This document shows, piece after piece, positions 6,655 to 13,767 of a stretch of DNA of 16,051 nucleotides (its first letter is position 1; every line of letters begins with the position of its first letter). The notes below the pieces were generated by a model, which saw only the letters and a list, made by a program, of their open reading frames with translations, was not told the origin of the DNA and ran no database searches. Both the position numbers and the translations under genes were made by a program. This stretch comes from an uncultured Clostridia bacterium (GTDB lineage Bacteria; Bacillota; Clostridia; Peptostreptococcales; Anaerovoracaceae): contig CAKQHH010000033.1 of NCBI GenBank assembly GCA_934234035.1, forward strand, positions 1-16,051, in the 5' to 3' direction.

Positions 6655-7485
6655 ATGAATAGACTTACAAGAGAAGAAAATATCGCAAAATTTAAGGAAC
6701 AGATTGCAAGCGGCAAAATCCTGGTAGGCGTTGGCGCCGGAACCGGAATCACCGCAAAGAGCAGTGAAGCCGGCGGTGCAGACATCCTGATTATTTACAA
6801 CTCCGGACGCTACAGAATGGCCGGCCGCGGTTCTCTGGCAGGCCTGCTGTCCTACGGCGATGCCAACCAGATTGTAGTAGAGATGGGTGCCGAGGTTCTG
6901 CCTGTCGTAAAGGAAACTCCGGTTCTCGCCGGCGTATGCGGTACCGACCCGTTCCGCGTTATGGACATTTACCTGCAGCAGCTGAAGGATCAGGGTTTCA
7001 GCGGTGTTCAGAACTTCCCGACCGTTGGTCTGATTGACGGCGTATTCCGTCAGAACCTGGAAGAGACCGGCATGGGTTACGGCCTGGAGGTTGACATGAT
7101 CCGCAAAGCCCACGAGCTGGATATGCTCACCTGCCCATACGTATTCGATGCAGAGCAGTCCGCTGCAATGGCCGAAGCCGGTGCGGACATCATCGTTGCC
7201 CACATGGGACTGACCTCCAAGGGAACCATCGGTGCAAAGACCGTTCTGTCCCTGGACGATTGCATTCCGAGAATTAAGGATATTATCAAAGCAGCAAGAG
7301 ACGTAAATCCGGATGTTATGGTTATCTGCCACGGCGGCCCGATTGCAGAGCCAAAGGATGCGCAGTACATCATCAGCAACATTCCGGAACTGGATGGCTT
7401 CTTCGGTGCTTCCTCCATCGAGAGATTCGCCGCAGAAAGAGGCATCAAGGCTCAGACCGAAGATTTCAAGGCAATCCAGAAGTAA
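6655..7485 (+). CDS. Phosphoenolpyruvate-hydrolase-like TIM-barrel protein
   Basis: This 276-residue protein is a full-length PF09370-type TIM barrel, the family annotated as phosphoenolpyruvate hydrolase-like. Motifs are [19 protein letters not shown] (about 25-43), [12 protein letters not shown] (49-60), [11 protein letters not shown] (119-129), VAHMGLT (181-187), [10 protein letters not shown] (224-233) and FGASSIER (250-257). It corresponds to the C-terminal half of plant Tm-1 and is the second gene of the operon with the UPF0261 gene. The substrate is not proven, and PEP hydrolysis is a family label rather than something shown here. The start has GAAAGGGG six bases upstream. Codon use is unlike the neighbours: all 12 arginines are AGA, CGC or CGT, with none of the CGA/CGG common around it, suggesting high expression. 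A strong terminator follows 44 bp after the stop. Confidence 0.9.
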   Translation: MNRLTREENIAKFKEQIASGKILVGVGAGTGITAKSSEAGGADILIIYNSGRYRMAGRGSLAGLLSYGDANQIVVEMGAEVLPVVKETPVLAGVCGTDPFRVMDIYLQQLKDQGFSGVQNFPTVGLIDGVFRQNLEETGMGYGLEVDMIRKAHELDMLTCPYVFDAEQSAAMAEAGADIIVAHMGLTSKGTIGAKTVLSLDDCIPRIKDIIKAARDVNPDVMVICHGGPIAEPKDAQYIISNIPELDGFFGASSIERFAAERGIKAQTEDFKAIQK

Positions 7486-7529
7486 TCAAGTCGCTGGTAC
7501 ATTGACAACTTGTGGAACTGACAGCACGG

Positions 7530-7564
7530 AAAAGGGATTGCGGTTTTCGCAATCCCTTTTTCTA
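7530..7564 (+). terminator. Rho-independent terminator of the Tm-1-like operon
   Basis: A perfect 12-13-bp stem (AAAGGGATTGCG at 7531-7542 pairing with CGCAATCCCTTT at 7548-7559) with a five-base loop is followed by T-rich sequence. It closes the operon ending at 7485. Confidence 0.9.
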
Positions 7565-7573
7565 TGGTAGAAT
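7565..7573 (+). promoter_or_regulatory. Extended -10 of the MBL-hydrolase gene
   Basis: TGG followed by TAGAAT (7568-7573) directly follows the terminator, so the -35 region would fall inside the terminator stem (about 7545-7550, TTTCGC, a poor match). The leader would be about 65 nt and contains a small CCGGAC...GTCCGG inverted repeat. Confidence 0.4.
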
Positions 7574-7644
7574 ATGTCATAAAAAAAGAATCCGGACGGC
7601 AAGGGTGTCCGGGAGAACTCCGGAGATTACGAAAGGATATTCTT

Positions 7645-8451
7645 ATGAAAATGAACGTACTGGGGACCGGCTTTGCGCTGGCCACAAAGAATTACAATAC
7701 CTGCTTTGCCCTGGAGGAAAACGGCAGCCTCTTCCTGGTGGACGGCGGCGGCGGAAATCAAATCCTCCGGCAGCTGGAACAATCCTTCCTGGACTGGCGG
7801 GATGTTCACGACATCTTCGTCACCCACCAGCATGTGGACCATTTTATGGGCATCATCTGGATGATGCGGCGAATCGGTTACGGAATGGAACTGAATGATT
7901 ATGAGGGAGAAGTTCGCATCTACTCTTCCCGGACGGTGATTGACAAAATCGATAAAGTAGCCCACCTGCTGCTCCGGCCGCAGGAGCTGTGCCATATCGG
8001 CAGCCGCATCCACCTCATTCCGGTGGAAGACGGCGAAACCGCCCGGGTGCTGGGCCATCCCATCACCTTTTTCGACATCGGAAACCCAAAAACGATTCAA
8101 TTTGGTTTTTCCCTGGAATATGAACCGGGAAAACGTCTCACCTGCCTGGGAGACGAATCCTGCCGCCCGGAGGGGGAAAAATACGTGGCGGGCAGCGAAT
8201 GGCTCCTTCACGAAGCCTTCTGCCTGGAAGCGGACAGCGACATCTTCCACCCGCACAAAATCGCCCACTCCACGGTAAAGGATGCCTGCGAGCTGGCGGA
8301 GCGGTATTCCGTCCCGAACCTCATCCTGTACCACACGGAGGAGTCCCACGGGGATCAACGACAAAAGCTATATCTGAAGGAAGGGCGGAAGTACTTCTCT
8401 GGAAACCTGCTGGTGCCGGAGGATTTGGATGTGATTTCGCTCCATTGTTAA
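7645..8451 (+). CDS. Metallo-beta-lactamase-fold hydrolase, RNase Z-like
   Basis: This 268-residue metal-dependent hydrolase carries the metal motif THQHVDH at 60-66 (H61, H63, D65, H66). It also has the later ligands and motifs typical of the RNase Z/ElaC branch: GDES (169-172), HEAFC (189-193), HKIAHST (204-210) and LYHTEE (228-233). The N terminus MKMNVLGTGFA matches the usual opening beta strand of the fold. An in-frame ATG exists at 7564, but it would add 27 residues overlapping the -10 box; the start at 7645 has GAAAGGAT just upstream and is preferred. It appears to be transcribed alone between two terminators. RNase Z proper is usually about 300 residues with an exosite arm that I do not see, so the substrate remains open. 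Confidence 0.85.
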   Translation: MKMNVLGTGFALATKNYNTCFALEENGSLFLVDGGGGNQILRQLEQSFLDWRDVHDIFVTHQHVDHFMGIIWMMRRIGYGMELNDYEGEVRIYSSRTVIDKIDKVAHLLLRPQELCHIGSRIHLIPVEDGETARVLGHPITFFDIGNPKTIQFGFSLEYEPGKRLTCLGDESCRPEGEKYVAGSEWLLHEAFCLEADSDIFHPHKIAHSTVKDACELAERYSVPNLILYHTEESHGDQRQKLYLKEGRKYFSGNLLVPEDLDVISLHC

Positions 8452-8455
8452 TGCG

Positions 8456-8494
8456 AAAAAAAAGGGATTGGACGCCGCGTCCAATCCCTTTTTT
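8456..8494. terminator. Bidirectional terminator between convergent genes
   Basis: A 14-bp perfect stem (AAAGGGATTGGACG at 8461-8474 with CGTCCAATCCCTTT at 8478-8491) and a three-base loop is flanked by an A-run on the left and a T-run on the right. It can therefore stop transcription from both the MBL gene and the HD-domain gene. Confidence 0.92.
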
Positions 8495-8505
8495 ATATTA
8501 CCTCA

Positions 8506-9048
8506 TTATGCGGAATACCGGTTCCGGTTTTCCATGCCCTGCAGTGCCGGTGCGGAATAGCTTTCCCCCTCCGTGAAACGGCTTTCGCCGAAGCTGAGGA
8601 AGTCCCGAACGGCAACCACCTTGTCCGCCAGGGAGACGATGACGCCTTCCCGGCAAGTTGGAAGCTCCGAAGTCACCGGCCACATGTGGGTCCGGATAAT
8701 CTCTTCCGACTTCTCACTCAAATCCGGCAGCAACTTCTTCGCCACTTCCACGGATTCCACCGGATGCTCCCGATAGCATTCCTTGTTATTATCAAACTTC
8801 TCGTCCCGGTCCAGAATTCCCAGATCGTGGCACAGCGCTCCTTTCACCACGGATTCGCTGTCCGTCTGCACGTGAATCTTCTTCAGCAGATAGCAAATCC
8901 AAACGCTGGCTGCCACCACGCGCATGGTGTGCATTCCCACCGAGCTTCTCAAGTGGTGCCGCTGATTCATTGCCTGTTCGAATTCCGGAGAGTCCACGAT
9001 TTTCTTTCCGTATTTATTCAGATAAGATGTAACAACCTTTCCTGCCAT
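8506..9048 (-). CDS. HD-domain phosphohydrolase
   Basis: This 180-residue protein has an HD-superfamily metal site: H40, the signature H74-D75 in GALCHDLGIL, H95 in REHPVESVEVAKKLLP, H121 in IIRTHMWP, and D142 in SLADKVVAVRDF. The pattern H...HD...H...H...D resembles small HD hydrolases of Firmicutes that act on nucleotides or phosphorylated metabolites. A cyclic-dinucleotide phosphodiesterase would need an HD-GYP motif, which is absent. The start at 9048 has AAAGGAG at good spacing (AAAGGAGCACTATG). The gene is monocistronic and ends 11 bp from the bidirectional terminator stem. The substrate cannot be predicted. Residues after about 155 look less conserved. Confidence 0.85.
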   Translation of the reverse strand: MAGKVVTSYLNKYGKKIVDSPEFEQAMNQRHHLRSSVGMHTMRVVAASVWICYLLKKIHVQTDSESVVKGALCHDLGILDRDEKFDNNKECYREHPVESVEVAKKLLPDLSEKSEEIIRTHMWPVTSELPTCREGVIVSLADKVVAVRDFLSFGESRFTEGESYSAPALQGMENRNRYSA

Positions 9049-9314
9049 AGTGCTCCTTTCTGCCTGCTGACCATTACCGTCCTTATACTATATCTGAATT
9101 CTGGTGTTCCGGTGGCACATTTATGTGGTTTTCTTGAAGTCCTTGGCCTCCTCAAAACACCCAACATAATAATTTTAGCATTATAAACACGGTAAAGGCA
9201 ATCGTTTTTATGAATGAAACACAACAAAAAATTGAATTTCTTGTCACGACAGATTACTTTTCTTAAAAGAAGCTTCGAGCGATTTTAGGCAATTCCGGTT
9301 CCTCCGTCTCGCCG
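9049..9314. other. Intergenic region, mostly featureless
   Basis: This 266-bp AT-rich gap between the channel stop and the HD-domain start holds one TATAAT on the minus strand (9185-9180), without a good -35. It could be the HD-gene promoter with a leader of about 130 nt. A small inverted repeat CACAT/ATGTG lies at 9116-9127. No convincing terminator for the channel gene is seen. Confidence 0.4.
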
Positions 9315-10553
9315 CTACACGATGGGGCTCGGCAATTCCTCCGACTCTTCCGCCCCTTCTTTTATGGTATACATCGTCAGCCGGTCGCCCTCCATCAGTG
9401 TCACATTGCCTTTGGGCACGATACCCCGGCCGTGGCGCTTCAAGAGAACGATAAAACTGCGGCGGGAAATGTCCAGGGACCGAATCCGCTCCCCCACCCA
9501 CGGGTGGCTGCGGTGCAGCACGATTTCCTTCAGCTCCATGTTCTCATTGCTGCGAGGGGATTCGCCGCTGAGAATCAGGCGGTCGCCGGCCCGGAGGCGC
9601 ACATCGCCGTGGGGCATTTTCGTCTCCGTTCCCCGCAGAATCACCGCAATCATCAGACCGGACGGAAGCGCCGTCTCCCGAACCAGCCGCCCGCACCACT
9701 CATCCTTCGGCTTCAGCATCACCTGAACGAAATGGATGTCCGCCTCCAGCCCATACTCGCTGAGCTTCTGAACCCGCTGATATTGCTCCACAAAACCGGC
9801 GGAAATGATACCTGTCGGGATGGCCACCATGCCCACGCCCAGGAAAGCGATGAGGATGCCGAAGGTTTTGCCCAGCACAGTGATGGGGTAGATGTCGCCG
9901 TAGCCGATGGTGAGCAAGGTGGAGGCGGACCACCAGATTCCGGAAAAGGCGTTCCGGAACACCTCCGGCTGGGCGTCATGCTCCACGCTGTAGAGGCACA
10001 GGCTGGAGGCCAGCATCAGCACCAATATGATAAAAAAAGAGGACAGGAGTTGCTGGCGTTTCCGCACGAGCACCTGAGAAATGACATTGAGGGAGTCGTA
10101 GTACCGGTTGATGCGGAAGAGACGCAGAATCCGCGCCACCCGAAACATCCGGAATGCGGTGGCGCCCCCCGGAAACATTATCGGCAGGTAGGCCGGGAGG
10201 AAGGACAGCAGATCAATCAGGCCGGCACCGGACATCGCGTACTTGCCCATGGCCTTTCCCTTTCCTACATTTGGATACAGGCACTCCACCGTGAGCAGCC
10301 GAAGAACGTAGTCCAGGCCAAAGAAGGCCGTGGTCACTTCCAGCACCGGCGTCAGTCCGGCGCCGTAGGCCTGTGCCAGATGGTCGTAGGTCATCATGAA
10401 GGCGGCGGTCAGGTTGACAATCAGCGCCAGAGAACTGAAGATGTCGTAGCCCAGGCTCAATGGGTCCGACACCGTGCCGATGGATACCATTCGAAAGAGC
10501 CGGTGCTGCAGTCGGCTCCATGAAGTTTCTTCCGTTCTTATTTTTGTTTCCAT
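9315..10553 (-). CDS. Six-TM voltage-gated-type K+ channel with two RCK_C domains
   Basis: This 412-residue inner-membrane potassium channel has helices at about 37-56 (S1), 70-89 (S2) and 107-126 (S3). S4 (134-150) carries an arginine every third residue: R135, R138, R141, R144, R147 and R150. S5 is at about 170-190, the pore loop has the selectivity filter TIGYGD (215-220), and S6 is at about 226-252. The cytoplasmic tail contains two TrkA_C/RCK_C-like modules (about 262-328 and 338-400), each ending in an AGDRL/EGDRL motif, and no nucleotide-binding RCK_N domain. RCK_C domains bind small ligands such as c-di-AMP in other K+ transporters; that role is only possible here. The start has GAGG nine bases upstream. 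No partner gene is adjacent. Confidence 0.9.
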   Translation of the reverse strand: METKIRTEETSWSRLQHRLFRMVSIGTVSDPLSLGYDIFSSLALIVNLTAAFMMTYDHLAQAYGAGLTPVLEVTTAFFGLDYVLRLLTVECLYPNVGKGKAMGKYAMSGAGLIDLLSFLPAYLPIMFPGGATAFRMFRVARILRLFRINRYYDSLNVISQVLVRKRQQLLSSFFIILVLMLASSLCLYSVEHDAQPEVFRNAFSGIWWSASTLLTIGYGDIYPITVLGKTFGILIAFLGVGMVAIPTGIISAGFVEQYQRVQKLSEYGLEADIHFVQVMLKPKDEWCGRLVRETALPSGLMIAVILRGTETKMPHGDVRLRAGDRLILSGESPRSNENMELKEIVLHRSHPWVGERIRSLDISRRSFIVLLKRHGRGIVPKGNVTLMEGDRLTMYTIKEGAEESEELPSPIV

Positions 10554-10701
10554 ACATTAAATCCTCATTCCAAAAAATCCTTGATTTCATTATAGACAGT
10601 CCCGCATCCCGATGCAATTGTGAAATAATGTCCTATTGTTCACAAACTTCAATTAAATCTGAATGCAATTCCACCGCCGTCTTCTATTTTAAAAGTATCC
10701 C

Positions 10702-10804
10702 AAAAACAGAAAAAGAACGTATCCGATGGATACGCTCCGTTCCTGAATCTATAAGGTTTATGGTTAATGGTTGGCTTTTTCACAGCTAAGCTCTATCTCT
10801 TAGC
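10702..10804 (-). ncRNA. Putative small RNA or attenuated leader RNA
   Basis: On the minus strand a candidate promoter is TTTTCA (10839-10834), a 17-bp spacer and TATATT (10816-10811), giving a start near 10804. The predicted transcript begins with a hairpin GCTAAG-loop-CTTAGC (10804-10785). About 50 nt later it has a terminator-like hairpin CGTATCC-ATC-GGATACG (10734-10718) followed by TTCTTTTTCTGTTTTT. It is about 100 nt long, with no open reading frame worth calling. It matches no RNA family I recognise. It could be a free-standing sRNA or the attenuated 5' leader of the K+ channel gene, which starts about 150 bp further on. Confidence 0.4.
10718..10734 (-). terminator. Intrinsic terminator reading leftward
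   Basis: A seven-bp perfect stem (CGTATCC/GGATACG) with a three-base loop is followed on the minus strand by a T-rich run. There is no T-run on the plus strand, so it acts leftward, where no annotated gene ends. Confidence 0.5.
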
Positions 10805-10855
10805 AACTATAATATACTCTATTTTCGGACAATTGAAAAACAGTAATTTTTTGTA

Positions 10856-10884
10856 TTTAAACAAGTATTTACTTGTGGTATAAT
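10856..10884 (+). promoter_or_regulatory. LysR-gene promoter with embedded palindromic operator
   Basis: TTTAAA (10856-10861), a 17-bp spacer and TATAAT (10879-10884), with a TGG extension at 10876-10878. Between the boxes lies ACAAGTATTTACTTGT (10861-10876), two perfect seven-bp arms around TT. An operator between -35 and -10 is typical of autorepression, so the LysR protein may repress its own gene. Confidence 0.6.
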
Positions 10885-10937
10885 GTTTAATCATTAACAG
10901 ATTCATTTAGTTAAAAAGCACAAAAAAGGAGGTCCTT

Positions 10938-11855
10938 ATGACCAACAGTGAACGCGCCTTTCTGGCGCTCAGTGAAACCCTCAATTTCACTCGTGCCGCG
11001 GACAAAATTTTCATCACCCAGCAGGGAATCAGTGAGCACATCAAGAAGCTGGAAGAGGATTACGGAACCACGCTGGTAATTCGAAAGCCGAAGGTGCAGC
11101 TGACCCCGGCCGGTGAAGTGCTCCGGGATATGCTTCTCCGGCAGGAAGCCATGGACCGAGACGTGCGCCAGACCATTTCGGAAATTAACAGCGGCGACGC
11201 CGGCGAAGTCTCCATCGGCATCAGCGTCTCCCGAGTGCGTGCTTTTGCCGCCGACATCATCACCCGGTACCACATCGCCCATCCCCACGTGAAAATCCAC
11301 CTGTATTCCGACATCACCATGAAGCTGGAATCCATGCTGCTGGACAACAAGCTGGACGGCATCATTGCGGTGAACGCCGTCCCGCATCGGAACCTGCAGA
11401 AGGAACTGCTTTTCCAGGATCCGGTGTATCTGGCCGTACCGGACCACATCGCTCAGGAGCGGACCGGCGACGCCACAGCGGTGGACATCGCCGATTATGC
11501 CGATCTCCCATTCATCCGGGATCTGTCCGACAGCACCACCAGTTTTCTTATCGACCCATTCCTGGAGAGCCGGAATATCGAACTGAACAATATCATCAAC
11601 GTCAGCGAATACGCCGTTCAGGCCTCCCTGTGCAAGCGATTCGATGCCGCCATGTTCTGCGCCAAATCCTTTGCATACTATAAAGAAGGCTCCATCGTTC
11701 AGGCCGGCCTGCGGACCCTGGAGCTGGAGGGACTGGGCCATACCGTGGACATCAGCTTAATGACCTCCCGGAACCGGCACTACGCCCGATGTGCCACGGA
11801 CTTCTTCCAGACCATCCGGGATTCCCTGGATACCTTCTACGAGAAGGTTATGTAG
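10938..11855 (+). CDS. LysR-family transcriptional regulator
   Basis: This 305-residue protein has an N-terminal winged helix-turn-helix at about residues 4-62 (FLALSETLNFTRAADKIFITQQGISEHIKKLEEDYG...LTPAGEVL) and a periplasmic-binding-protein-like effector domain from about 88 to 300. Family-typical features include the GDAGEVSIGIS opening strand and DLPFIRDLS near the effector cleft. The start has AAGGAGG five bases upstream. It converges on the double aconitase-family operon, whose last gene ends only 9 bp away. LysR regulators often control a neighbouring metabolic operon, commonly one transcribed divergently, so control of this convergent operon is plausible but not shown. A palindrome in its own promoter suggests autoregulation. 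Confidence 0.92.
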   Translation: MTNSERAFLALSETLNFTRAADKIFITQQGISEHIKKLEEDYGTTLVIRKPKVQLTPAGEVLRDMLLRQEAMDRDVRQTISEINSGDAGEVSIGISVSRVRAFAADIITRYHIAHPHVKIHLYSDITMKLESMLLDNKLDGIIAVNAVPHRNLQKELLFQDPVYLAVPDHIAQERTGDATAVDIADYADLPFIRDLSDSTTSFLIDPFLESRNIELNNIINVSEYAVQASLCKRFDAAMFCAKSFAYYKEGSIVQAGLRTLELEGLGHTVDISLMTSRNRHYARCATDFFQTIRDSLDTFYEKVM

Positions 11856-11864
11856 GGGGGTGTC

Positions 11865-13250
11865 TTATAACGCAATTTCCCCGGCCAAAGCGCAGTGCGC
11901 GGCGGTGACCGGCGACGCCAGATAGATCTGCACCTTACTGGTGCCCATTCGGCCCAGGAAGTTCCGGTTGTTGGTGGCCACCACCACCTCGTCATCGGAA
12001 AGGATTCCACCGGCTCTTCCGCAGCACAGGCCGCAGCCCGGCGTGGTAATCATGGCGCCGGCCTCCGACAGGGTTTCCAGCGTGCCGTCTGCCAATGCCG
12101 CCCGGTACACATCCCGGCTGGCCGGCGTTACGATTAGTTTTACGAAGGGCGCCACCTTCTTGCCCTTCAGAATTGCAGCCGCTGCTTGAAGGTCTTCCAA
12201 GCGGCCGTTGGTGCAGGAACCGATGAACACCTGGTCCACCTTGATGCCCGCTTCCTTTTCCACCGGCCGAACGGCATCCACCTGCGACGGACAAGCCATC
12301 ACCGGTCTGAAATCCTCCGCCCGGTAATTCAGCACCCGCGCGAACTCCGTGCCCTCCGGCGACGACTCGTAACACAGGCTGTCCGTTTCTCCTTTTAGGA
12401 AACCCGGCGTCCCCGGAACGTGAGGTCCCGCTTCGACGGAATCCGCCGCTTTGGCCGCCACATCCCCGGTGAGAACCGTCCGGAAAATCTCGTCAAAAGC
12501 ATCTTTATAGTCGTCTCCGAAAATCCCCTTGCTCATTGGATGGGCATCGGTGAAATGCAGCGTCTCCCGGTTCGGATAGCACAGCCCGCACTTTGCGCCG
12601 GCCTCCACCGTCATGTTGGACATGGTGAGGCGGCTGGCCACCGACATGCGGTCCACGGTGCTCCCCGCAAATTCCAGGGACTGATAGGTGGCGCCGCTGG
12701 CAGAGATATCGCCGATGACGGTAAGAATCACATCCTTCGACGTCACGTTCTCCGGCAGGGTTCCCTGAATGTTCACCCGGATGGTTTCCGGCACCCGAAG
12801 CCACAGCTCACCGGTTCCCAGGATTCCCGCCATCTCCGTGTAGCCGATTCCCGTGGAGAAGGCGCCCAGAGCCCCGTAGGTAACGGTGTGGCTGTCCGTT
12901 CCGAACACCACATCTCCCGGCTGCACATACTTCTCCGCCATCAGCTGATGGCAGATTCCGTCGGTGCGGTGAACGTTTTTGATTCCGTATTTCCGGGCGA
13001 ACGCATCCCCTCGATGGAAATGCCGCACATCGTCCACTTGACTGGCCGGCACCATGTGGTCGTACACCAGCACCATGCGGTCCGGATCCCACACCTTCGT
13101 AAAGCCCATCTCTTCGAATTTGTCCGCCACAAAAGGAATGAAAATATCGTGCACCATCACCCGGTCCACCTTCGCGGTCACGATGTCTCCCGGTTTCGCA
13201 TCTTTTTTCCCGGTATTTCTCCGGAGAATTTTCTCAATTAATGTCGCCAT
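11865..13250 (-). CDS. Aconitase-family dehydratase large subunit, pair 2 (LeuC/homoaconitase-like)
   Basis: This 461-residue large subunit of a two-component hydro-lyase would isomerise or (de)hydrate a 2-hydroxy-polycarboxylate with its small subunit. Three cysteines for the [4Fe-4S] cluster are present: C346 (FIGSCTNGR), C406 and C409 (PGCGLCCG). FGTDSHTVTYGALG (116-129) is the family substrate/cofactor motif. Compared with the pair-1 large subunit (414 residues) it carries 50 extra residues between the conserved AGAK (217-220) and GSCTNGR, roughly at 232-292. It is the last gene of the four-gene operon; its GGAGGAG ribosome site lies between the small-subunit stop and its ATG, a 9-bp gap. 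Classical leucine synthesis is possible, but leuA and leuB are absent from the window. Homoaconitase, dimethylmaleate- or citramalate-type hydratases are alternatives. Confidence 0.88.
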   Translation of the reverse strand: MATLIEKILRRNTGKKDAKPGDIVTAKVDRVMVHDIFIPFVADKFEEMGFTKVWDPDRMVLVYDHMVPASQVDDVRHFHRGDAFARKYGIKNVHRTDGICHQLMAEKYVQPGDVVFGTDSHTVTYGALGAFSTGIGYTEMAGILGTGELWLRVPETIRVNIQGTLPENVTSKDVILTVIGDISASGATYQSLEFAGSTVDRMSVASRLTMSNMTVEAGAKCGLCYPNRETLHFTDAHPMSKGIFGDDYKDAFDEIFRTVLTGDVAAKAADSVEAGPHVPGTPGFLKGETDSLCYESSPEGTEFARVLNYRAEDFRPVMACPSQVDAVRPVEKEAGIKVDQVFIGSCTNGRLEDLQAAAAILKGKKVAPFVKLIVTPASRDVYRAALADGTLETLSEAGAMITTPGCGLCCGRAGGILSDDEVVVATNNRNFLGRMGTSKVQIYLASPVTAAHCALAGEIAL

Positions 13251-13259
13251 GCTCTCCTC

Positions 13260-13748
13260 CTATTCCAGCCCGTTCCGCTTTCTCATCGCCGGAACCAGCC
13301 CGCCGGCATCCAGAATTTCCAGAAGGTTTTCCGGCAAATCCGCAATGGGATACGTCGCCCCGTTCACCCGAATCTGTCGGCCCACTTCCACGTCCATCAC
13401 ATCCCCTTCCTGCACGTGATCGATCAGATCGCTTTCGATGAGCAGAAGTCCGTTGTTGATGGAATTCCGGAAGAAAATCCGGGCAAAGGATTTGGCCACG
13501 ATGCACCGAATGCCCAGGGCCTTGATCACCTCCGGCGCCTGCTCCCGAGAAGAGCCGCAGCCGAAATTTTTTCCCGCCACGATGCAGTCTCCCGGCTCCA
13601 GCATTCCCGCCAGCTCCGGCCGCAGCGGCGAAAAAGCGTAGGGCTTCATGTCCTCCACGGAAGGGAGGGCCAAGTATTCCGTGGGCATGATGATATCCGT
13701 ATCGATATCATCCCCCATGGTGTATATTTTTCCGCTAAAATGTTCCAT
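13260..13748 (-). CDS. Aconitase-family dehydratase small subunit, pair 2 (LeuD-like)
   Basis: This 162-residue swivelling-domain subunit has the family motifs DDIDTDIIMPTEYLALP (13-29), KNFGCGSSREQAPEVIK (about 60-76) and AKSFARIFFRNSINNGLL (about 84-101). The substrate-recognition loop after the DTD motif reads YLAL (25-28). It differs from the YLLY of pair 1, and from YLVY and YLRT, which I recall for archaeal isopropylmalate isomerase and homoaconitase respectively. The open frame extends to an ATG at 13793 inside the preceding gene, but the ATG at 13748 has AAGGAGAG seven bases upstream and gives the family's normal N terminus. It lies 19 bp after the pair-1 large subunit and 9 bp before the pair-2 large subunit. 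The substrate is unresolved. Confidence 0.9.
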   Translation of the reverse strand: MEHFSGKIYTMGDDIDTDIIMPTEYLALPSVEDMKPYAFSPLRPELAGMLEPGDCIVAGKNFGCGSSREQAPEVIKALGIRCIVAKSFARIFFRNSINNGLLLIESDLIDHVQEGDVMDVEVGRQIRVNGATYPIADLPENLLEILDAGGLVPAMRKRNGLE

Positions 13749-13767
13749 TTTGTTACTCTCCTTCTCC

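Noticed and set aside
7564..7644. Longer N terminus for the MBL hydrolase
   Set aside because: The upstream ATG overlaps the -10 box and has no ribosome binding site; the fold normally begins at the second ATG, which has one.
9116..9127. CACAT/ATGTG inverted repeat upstream of the HD-domain gene
   Set aside because: Five-bp arms in AT-rich DNA are expected by chance; nothing else supports an operator there.
9432..10523. 363-codon open frame on the plus strand
   Set aside because: It is antisense to the K+ channel gene; its composition is rich in His, Gln and Gly with no family resemblance.
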